Part shown: piece after piece, positions 8,512 to 13,325 of the stretch
How positions within the stretch are numbered: the stretch's first letter is position 1
How the letters are laid out: every line of letters begins with the position of its first letter
Source of the DNA: Bacteroidia bacterium
GTDB lineage: Bacteria; Bacteroidota; Bacteroidia; Cytophagales; Cyclobacteriaceae
Length of the DNA: 13,325 bases
Direction of reading: 5' to 3'
Assembly (NCBI GenBank): GCA_012031955.1
Contig: JAAURZ010000011.1
Coordinates: 1 to 13,325 of the forward strand
Notes under the pieces: generated by a model
The model's database searches: none
Told to the model about the DNA's origin: nothing
Seen by the model: only the letters and a program-made list of their open reading frames with translations
Program-made: the position numbers and the translations under genes

Positions 8512-8519
8512 CAAAGATA
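8512..8519 (-). promoter_or_regulatory. Candidate Bacteroidota -7 promoter box for hpt
   Basis: TATCTTTG on the minus strand matches the TANNTTTG consensus of the Bacteroidota housekeeping sigma factor exactly. It sits in the 72-bp gap between the GH109-like gene and hpt, placing the likely transcript start about 17 bases before the hpt ATG. No good TTTG lies 19-21 bases upstream, so the -33 element is weak or absent. A second near match, TATCTTTT, is at 8545-8552. Confidence 0.45.
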
Positions 8520-8560
8520 GGAGAATTTGCAAATCTGGCTGCCGAAAAGATAGCAGCACG

Positions 8561-9919
8561 CTAGTACGTGTCGTCTGACGCGAAATTATTTTCTTTGAAC
8601 ATCCACTGGCTTGCGGTGAAATCGGGGAACTCTACAGTCTCGCCACCCAGCCTGATCGAGGTCTCCGACAAGGGTGTAATGGCGCTCCAGGTGACTGCAT
8701 CATACACATCCTGCGGTGGCTGTACCTTCCGTTTCACCGATTCGACAAAGGCATTGAGCACGAACCAATCCATGCCGCCATGACCGGCGCCGGCAGCGTC
8801 GTTGCCATATTTCTTCCACAAAGGATGATCGTATTTTTCGAGCCACAATTGAGCGTCTTCCCATTGGTGCGGCTTGGCGCTTGAGCCCTCTATATAAATA
8901 GACTTGTTCACATCCATCCAAAGTCCATTGGTGCCCTGTACGCGGAATCCCAGTGAGTAGGGGCGCGGCAGGTTGGTGTCGTGCTGCAATAAAACGGTTT
9001 CGCCATTGGTGCACGAGATCATGGTTGTTACGATGTCTCCGAGTTTGAATTCCACGCCGGCGTTCGGATGGCCCGCGCCTCCCTTCTTCACGATATAGTT
9101 GTGCAGGCCGCGCGACTTGCTCGCATAGGATACGAGTTGCGTAAAGCGATTGCCACGGTTGATGTCGATCATCATTGCCAACGGTCCAATGCCATGGGTG
9201 GGGTAGAGATCGCCGTTGCGTATCACGGAGTGTTCGGTGCGCCATTGCGCTTCTGAAAAACCTTTCTCGCCAAACTCTACGCCTCCGCCGTACGGATTTT
9301 TGCCGTCGTTGAATTTTACCTCACGCAAGTCGTGCTGGTAGCCGCCCTGCAGGTGTACAATTTCTCCAAACACATCCTGGCGCACCATGTTGAGCACGGC
9401 CATTACATCGCGACGGTAGCATACATTCTCCAGCATCATCAATGGCATGCCGGTGAGTTCAGAGGTGTGTACAAGGTCCCAGCATTCTTCAATGGTCATG
9501 CCGGTGATTACTTCGCAGCCCACATATTTTTTGGCGCGCATCGCCTCAAGGCACATAACGGTATGCCACTCCCAGGGTGTCGCTATCACCACTGCATCGA
9601 TGTCTTTGTTGCCTAGCATATGACGATACCCATAAGGGCCATCTATGATAACGGTAGGCATCGGCTTGCCAGACTTTTTAATCAGGTCTTTGCTCATGTC
9701 GATCATGCGTGGCTGAACGTCGCAGATGGCCACCACATCAACGTCGCTTCTGCGGAGCGCCAGTTCAAGATGATTTTGCCCGCGGAGGCCAACGCCGATA
9801 AATCCAAGCCTGGCTTTTTGTTTTGACTGTTCGCCTAACACTGCAGTGGCTGGAAGGATGGTGAACGCAGCGCCTGCAACGGCGGATGCTTTGATAAAAT
9901 CTCTTCGGGTTTGTTGCAT
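8561..9919 (-). CDS. Tat-exported Gfo/Idh/MocA-family protein, GH109-like
   Basis: 452 residues, intact. The N-terminus has a twin-arginine signal (TRRDFIK, residues 4-10) followed by a small-residue hydrophobic stretch, so export of a folded, cofactor-bound protein is likely. A Rossmann NAD site GVGLRGQNH (42-50) follows. The middle shows the series MTIEECWDLV, MLENVCYRRDVMAVLNMVR, GYQHDLR and GDLYPTHGIGPLAMM, which I recognise as GH109, founded on Elizabethkingia alpha-N-acetylgalactosaminidase, where NAD+ takes part in glycoside hydrolysis. Length is close to that family. Activity could instead be on another N-acetylhexosaminide or be a plain oxidoreductase; substrate cannot be read from sequence. 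The M42 peptidase gene lies 50 bases upstream on the same strand, so the two may be co-transcribed and serve glycoprotein or glycan breakdown. Confidence 0.82.
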   Translation of the reverse strand: MQQTRRDFIKASAVAGAAFTILPATAVLGEQSKQKARLGFIGVGLRGQNHLELALRRSDVDVVAICDVQPRMIDMSKDLIKKSGKPMPTVIIDGPYGYRHMLGNKDIDAVVIATPWEWHTVMCLEAMRAKKYVGCEVITGMTIEECWDLVHTSELTGMPLMMLENVCYRRDVMAVLNMVRQDVFGEIVHLQGGYQHDLREVKFNDGKNPYGGGVEFGEKGFSEAQWRTEHSVIRNGDLYPTHGIGPLAMMIDINRGNRFTQLVSYASKSRGLHNYIVKKGGAGHPNAGVEFKLGDIVTTMISCTNGETVLLQHDTNLPRPYSLGFRVQGTNGLWMDVNKSIYIEGSSAKPHQWEDAQLWLEKYDHPLWKKYGNDAAGAGHGGMDWFVLNAFVESVKRKVQPPQDVYDAVTWSAITPLSETSIRLGGETVEFPDFTASQWMFKENNFASDDTY

Positions 9920-9969
9920 GATTTGGGAAACTGAATGGATGATATGTGAAATATGGAGTTAGTTTTCTG

Positions 9970-10881
9970 TTACAGGTCTTTCATGAGCTTTTCATAAAGT
10001 CGGATCATGGTAGCAATATCGTGCTTGTGAACCTTCTCATGTGGCGTGTGCGGGTTTTGTTCGGGCGCTCCCACAAAACACCAGTCGATGGGGTATGGCG
10101 ATACCTGCAACTCGCGGCCGTCGCTTGAGCCCATTCCCTCCACTTCGAGTTGATGATCGATTTTGTGCTTGCGAGCAACACCGATGATTTTTTCGATGTA
10201 GGCGCGTCGTGGAATGTTACGGTCGCGCATTGATATGGCGACGCCTTTGCCCGGCAACACACCATCCGACACCCAGGTGATGTCGCTCACGAGGGCTTGT
10301 TGCACGTTCCAGTTCTCCGCTATAAAACGTATGAGGTAAGGCACCGACCCGCCGCCATGTTCTTCCCAGCAGGAGAAAACGATGATACCGTCTTTCATTT
10401 TTTCAGCCACTTTCAAGGCGTTGTACACACCGAGCCTGTTGTCGAGGTATGCTGACTGCACATATGAGCGCGTATCGCGGAAATCAATTTTGTAAGTGAG
10501 GTCGGTGCCGCGTTCAATCGTTCTCCCAAATGAATAGAAGGCGTGATTTTCCTTATCGTACTCGAGTTGACACGCGATTTTCCCAAGGCTGTCTTCACCT
10601 ACCAGCGTAGCGCCCATTTCGGCATCGGGACTGCCGATGGGTAAAAGCTGATTGAAGTAGCGAACGGTAAAACCGATGGAGTCGATGTGGGCAAAAATGG
10701 CGGTTCGCGGATTTCCGAATTTCAGCACAATGCAATGCTGAAGATAGTCGCCGGCGAAAATTTCCGGTTGATAATTCCAGTGCTTCTTCTCTTTATTAAT
10801 GTAGTTGAGAAGGAATTTGGTCATCTTCCCTTCGTTACCAGAGGGTGCGTGAATTTCGCAGAGTTGCTTTAATAGTTTCAT
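9970..10881 (-). CDS. M42-family metallo-aminopeptidase
   Basis: Predicted dinuclear metal aminopeptidase that trims peptides from the N-terminus. 303 residues, intact, with no signal peptide, so cytoplasmic. Metal and catalytic residues are in the family order: HID in AIFAHIDSIGF (His65, Asp67), bridging Asp147 in YLDNRLGVYNAL, the Glu pair in SCWEEHGGG (173-174), Asp200 in VSDITWVSDG, and a late His (281) in NPHTPHEKVHK. It is somewhat shorter than the roughly 350-residue TET-type members, and the insert between the two metal-binding halves is small. The ATG at 10881 is the natural start (MKLLKQLCEIHAPSGNEG). It is divergent from upp across 187 bp and probably heads a transcript with the GH109-like gene. 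Confidence 0.88.
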   Translation of the reverse strand: MKLLKQLCEIHAPSGNEGKMTKFLLNYINKEKKHWNYQPEIFAGDYLQHCIVLKFGNPRTAIFAHIDSIGFTVRYFNQLLPIGSPDAEMGATLVGEDSLGKIACQLEYDKENHAFYSFGRTIERGTDLTYKIDFRDTRSYVQSAYLDNRLGVYNALKVAEKMKDGIIVFSCWEEHGGGSVPYLIRFIAENWNVQQALVSDITWVSDGVLPGKGVAISMRDRNIPRRAYIEKIIGVARKHKIDHQLEVEGMGSSDGRELQVSPYPIDWCFVGAPEQNPHTPHEKVHKHDIATMIRLYEKLMKDL

Positions 10882-11068
10882 CGGGAATGCGTATGATTTT
10901 TACCGTCGCATGGAATGGCCGGGTATATTATCATGTTGTTGGGTGAACAATTGTGCATGACCATTTCAGCTGGCGGGGCAGCAGTTTGTGATTTGTCGAG
11001 GCCCATGGCGCTGGCCGCGATACGCACGCGAATTTTAGTTAAATTATCAGGAAGTTATCAACATTATT

Positions 11069-11713
11069 ATGGTTTTCAATTTGAGCGATCAGAACTCCGT
11101 GGTAAAGCAGTACCTGTCGGAAGTACGGGACAAGGCGCTGCAGCGCGACCCTTCGAGGTTTCGCCGCAACATGGAGCGAATGGGGTTCATTCTGGCGTAC
11201 GAAATTTCCAAACAATTGACCTACACGAAAAGTGTGGTGGAAACACCTTTGGCACAGACCGAGGTTGATGTACCCGCCTCGCTGCCCGTGCTTATCACGG
11301 TGTTGCGCGCCGGCCTTCCATTCTTCAATGGCTTTCTGGACGTGTTTGACCAGTCGCCGTGCGGGTTTATCGGGGCGTACCGGAAGGAGGGAGGCGAGGC
11401 TGTTACAATAAACCTGGATTATCTTGCGACTCCGTCGCTGGAAGGTCGCGACGTATTGTTGATCGACCCGATGCTGGCCACGGGCTTGTCTTTCACCCGG
11501 TCGGTTCAGTCGCTGCTTGCACGCGGGCGGCCCCGCAAGGTGTATATCGCGGCGTTAGTCGCAGCGCCCGACGGTATAAACCACATTGAAAAGAACATGC
11601 CCGTGCCTTTCGATATTTGGACGGTGGCTATTGACGAGCGATTGAACGACAAGTTTTATATTGTACCCGGCCTTGGCGATGCGGGCGATTTGAGTTTCGG
11701 AGAAAAGCTGTAG
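11069..11713 (+). CDS. upp: Uracil phosphoribosyltransferase
   Basis: Salvages uracil to UMP using PRPP. 214 residues, intact. It shows VLRAG (78-82), the PRPP loop LLIDPMLATG (130-139) and the uracil-binding YIVPGLGDAGD (197-207), in the right order and spacing. The first residues (MVFNLSDQNSVVKQYLSEVR) fit the ATG at 11069. It is transcribed away from the M42 peptidase; the 187-bp upstream gap should hold its promoter, but I find no clear TANNTTTG box there. A small membrane-protein gene follows after about 33 bases and is probably in the same transcript. Confidence 0.96.
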   Translation: MVFNLSDQNSVVKQYLSEVRDKALQRDPSRFRRNMERMGFILAYEISKQLTYTKSVVETPLAQTEVDVPASLPVLITVLRAGLPFFNGFLDVFDQSPCGFIGAYRKEGGEAVTINLDYLATPSLEGRDVLLIDPMLATGLSFTRSVQSLLARGRPRKVYIAALVAAPDGINHIEKNMPVPFDIWTVAIDERLNDKFYIVPGLGDAGDLSFGEKL

Positions 11714-11746
11714 ACTAAATATTGGGTGCGAGATGGGCACCGTGTT

Positions 11747-12227
11747 ATGTGGGAAGAAATAGTGAAAGCAATTCCGGTTTACTTTTCAAGTATGATCAAA
11801 TTCATATTTGGTCCGGTGGGCGGTTACGCGGCAAAGCTTACACTCACCACCACCATTCTCACAACGGTGGCCGGAATGATGACGGTGGTAGTGGCTTTTA
11901 CATTTTTTTGGCGACTGGATACGCGTCAAAGTTCTTAATCGGTACTTCCCCAAGCGCAAGCGCTTCTCTGAACGCAACCGGAAGTTTGTGGGAATTTGGA
12001 AAAAGTATGGATTGGTGGGAGTTGCCGCGCTCACGCCCGTGTTCCTTACGCCGATCGGTGGCACCCTGCTCGCCGTGAGCTTCGGCACGCCGCGCGACAA
12101 ACTTATATTCTACATGTTCATCAGCGCGTCGTTCTGGTCGATCGTTTTTTCGGTGATCGTGTATGTGTTTGGCAACAAGGTGTTCCCTGATTTTATGCGA
12201 CCCTTGTCACAGGGGCTCATCGGGTAG
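11747..12227 (+). CDS. Small membrane protein of unknown function, frameshifted
   Basis: The rebuilt protein is 159 residues. It has three likely membrane segments (about 32-54, 88-112 and 118-142). Between the first two lies a very basic loop (KVLNRYFPKRKRFSERNRKF). The second segment begins GLVGVAALTPVFLTPIGGT; this Gly/Pro-rich re-entrant look recalls the small multidrug export (PF06695) or VTT/DedA-type membrane proteins, but I cannot place it firmly in either. One break: the T run 11903-11909 has one base too many. Removing it joins VVVAFTFF to GDWIRVKVLNRYF and gives one open frame. The start is the ATG at 11747 (MWEEIVKAIPVYFSS); an upstream GTG at 11726 is less likely. It follows upp on the same strand, and its last 21 bases overlap the end of convergent sdaA. 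Confidence 0.7.
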
Positions 12228-13109
12228 CATTTCAATATCGCGTATGAGCACGCGCTTCGCAATGGCCTGACCAGTTTTGGTAGCTGCAAGCCCGCCGAGG
12301 GCCGTCTCTTTGTATCGCGTCTCCATGCTTGCTCCTATCTCGCCCATGGCCTCCACAACCTCGTCAACGGGAATCACACTGTCTACATCGGCGAGCGCAA
12401 TCTGTGCTGAGCTGTTGGCGATGGCGGCAGCACTGGCGTTGCGCACCACGCAAGGCACTTCCACGAGGCCGGCGACGGGGTCGCATACCAGGCCGAGCAT
12501 GCACTGAACAGTAACTGCCACCGCATTGAATATCTGGTTTGTGTCGCCGCCCAGGCAGTATACGATGGCGCCGGCGCCCATGGCGGCGGCTGTGCCCGTT
12601 TCGGCCTGGCAGCCACCCACCGCGCCCGCGATGGACGCGCGCTGTTCCATAATAAGCGCAATGCCGGCGGCAAGCAGCATCGCCTCCACTATTTTCTTGT
12701 CGTCTATTTCGTGGATTTCCTGCAGGGTATACAGCACGCCCGGCATAATGCCGCTCGCGCCGGCCGTGGGCGCAGCCACAACTCTGCCCATACACGAATT
12801 CACTTCCTTCGCCGCCAACGCCCGTGCGATGAGTTGCTGAAACTCTTTCGACAGCACCGCCTTGGGATATCGATAAACTTTCTTCGCCCCGTTGTCGATC
12901 ATTCCCGATCGCGACTTCATGTCTTCCTCAAGCCCGGTCCTGACCGCGTCCTTCATCACCTCCCAAGCCTTAGACAGTCCGCTCAGGATATCTCCATCGG
13001 TCCGGCCTTTTTGTACGCGTTCATACTCCATCACCACTTCCACGAGCGATAACGCTTTGTCATCGCTGTATTTCTTCCAGTTCTCAAAAGAGTCAAATAG
13101 AAACGACAT
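12207..13109 (-). CDS. sdaA: L-serine dehydratase, iron-sulfur type, alpha-domain only
   Basis: Converts L-serine to pyruvate and ammonia with a [4Fe-4S] cluster. 300 residues, intact. It contains SCMGRVVAAPTAGASGIMPG (106-124), AGAVGGCQAETGTAAAMGAG (161-180) and LVCDPVAGLVEVPCVVRNA (207-225). Cys167, Cys209 and Cys220 are spaced 42 and 11, the same as the cluster ligands Cys343, Cys385 and Cys396 of the Legionella enzyme. The usual N-terminal beta (regulatory) domain is absent; instead there is an N-terminal part of about 95 residues (MSFLFDSFENWKKYSDDKAL onward), as I recall from other Bacteroidota. I chose the ATG at 13109; an in-frame TTG at 13157 would add 16 residues that look non-coding. 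No beta-chain gene is visible next to it. Its stop lies 21 bases inside the convergent membrane-protein gene. Confidence 0.93.
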   Translation of the reverse strand: MSFLFDSFENWKKYSDDKALSLVEVVMEYERVQKGRTDGDILSGLSKAWEVMKDAVRTGLEEDMKSRSGMIDNGAKKVYRYPKAVLSKEFQQLIARALAAKEVNSCMGRVVAAPTAGASGIMPGVLYTLQEIHEIDDKKIVEAMLLAAGIALIMEQRASIAGAVGGCQAETGTAAAMGAGAIVYCLGGDTNQIFNAVAVTVQCMLGLVCDPVAGLVEVPCVVRNASAAAIANSSAQIALADVDSVIPVDEVVEAMGEIGASMETRYKETALGGLAATKTGQAIAKRVLIRDIEMLPDEPL

Positions 13110-13253
13110 ATAGCCGGTGTTTTTGTTCTCTGCAAAATTCCCGCTTTGGCGACTCAATTCAAACGTTTGTGGTGAATATTTAGTGGGTCAGAAACGCATA
13201 CCGCCTGTCAAATTGAGAGGCGGAGTAATTGATTTCTTTTTACTTTGCCCGGC

Positions 13254-13325
13254 ATGATGCGCTTCTTCTTGATCTGCTCCCTGCTGATGAGTGCAGCAAT
13301 GCCGCAACAAGCAAACTTCTGGAAC
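13254..13325 (+). CDS. Start of a secreted protein gene, cut by the right edge
   Basis: An open frame of 24 codons runs off the window: MMRFFLICSLLMSAAMPQQA and on. A basic residue, a hydrophobic core and small residues before PQQA look like a signal peptide. The second ATG (13257) could equally be the start. It is divergent from sdaA across 144 bp. TTACTTTG at 13240-13247, six bases before the ATG, resembles a -7 box with one mismatch; used as a promoter it would make the transcript almost leaderless. The product cannot be identified. Confidence 0.5.
   Translation, partial: MMRFFLICSLLMSAAMPQQANFWN

Noticed and set aside
10915..11268. A 117-residue plus-strand reading frame that overlaps the start of upp
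   Set aside because: It runs into upp in another frame, shows no recognisable motif, and upp is certain in its own frame.
13201..13223. Hairpin CCGCCT/AGGCGG as a terminator
   Set aside because: Only a 6-bp stem with an 11-base loop and no adjacent T run on either strand; it lies between divergent starts, where no terminator is expected.
1..13325. Mobile elements, CRISPR arrays, tRNA or rRNA genes, toxin-antitoxin or defence genes
   Set aside because: No transposase or integrase motifs, no regular direct repeats, no tRNA-like cloverleaf, and all space is taken by recognisable chromosomal genes.

Overview
This window looks like chromosomal DNA from a member of the Bacteroidota, most likely of the order Cytophagales. 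That is an inference from protein style (the histidine kinase with its AKETAHQLGTPLSS box, the stand-alone alpha-only L-serine dehydratase, the short-LID adenylate kinase, the GH109-type Tat protein), from a TANNTTTG-type -7 promoter box before hpt, and from the lack of clear Shine-Dalgarno sites. It is mostly a housekeeping region. I see no mobile element, CRISPR array, RNA gene or defence island.

Layout from left to right. At 1-1165 (minus) is a sensor histidine kinase whose last residues lie beyond the left edge. At 1184-1213 is a strong intrinsic terminator that closes the minus-strand genes to its right: an ABC-2/NatB-like permease (1242-2529), its NatA-like ATPase (2522-3437, overlapping the permease by 8 bp), a secreted DUF4097-like protein (3540-4427), dnaJ (4532-5649) and grpE (5660-6225). 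Next, also on the minus strand, come obg (6314-7301), adk (7306-7890), hpt (7946-8488), a GH109-like Gfo/Idh protein (8561-9919) and an M42 aminopeptidase (9970-10881). A divergent intergenic gap at 10882-11068 (187 bp, no recognisable promoter boxes) separates these from upp (11069-11713, plus) and a small membrane protein (11747-12227, plus). The membrane gene overlaps the convergent sdaA (12207-13109, minus) at their 3' ends by 21 bp. At 13254 a plus-strand gene with a signal peptide begins and runs off the right edge. No stretch longer than 300 bases lacks a gene.

How the genes fit together. grpE and dnaJ encode the cofactors of DnaK. The ABC pair and the kinase may form an export-plus-sensing module that shares this neighbourhood. 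hpt, adk and upp are nucleotide salvage and interconversion enzymes, and obg is a ribosome-associated GTPase. The M42 peptidase and the GH109 protein look like a small catabolic pair.

The main oddity in the data is that seven genes are split by about ten small indels, several of them in homopolymer runs. The conserved protein continues in another frame each time. This looks much more like consensus error than gene decay, so I report each gene as a single CDS and give the break positions. The most interesting biological point is DnaJ: its zinc domain keeps cysteine motifs 2 and 3 but lacks motifs 1 and 4, which amounts to the loss of one complete zinc site.
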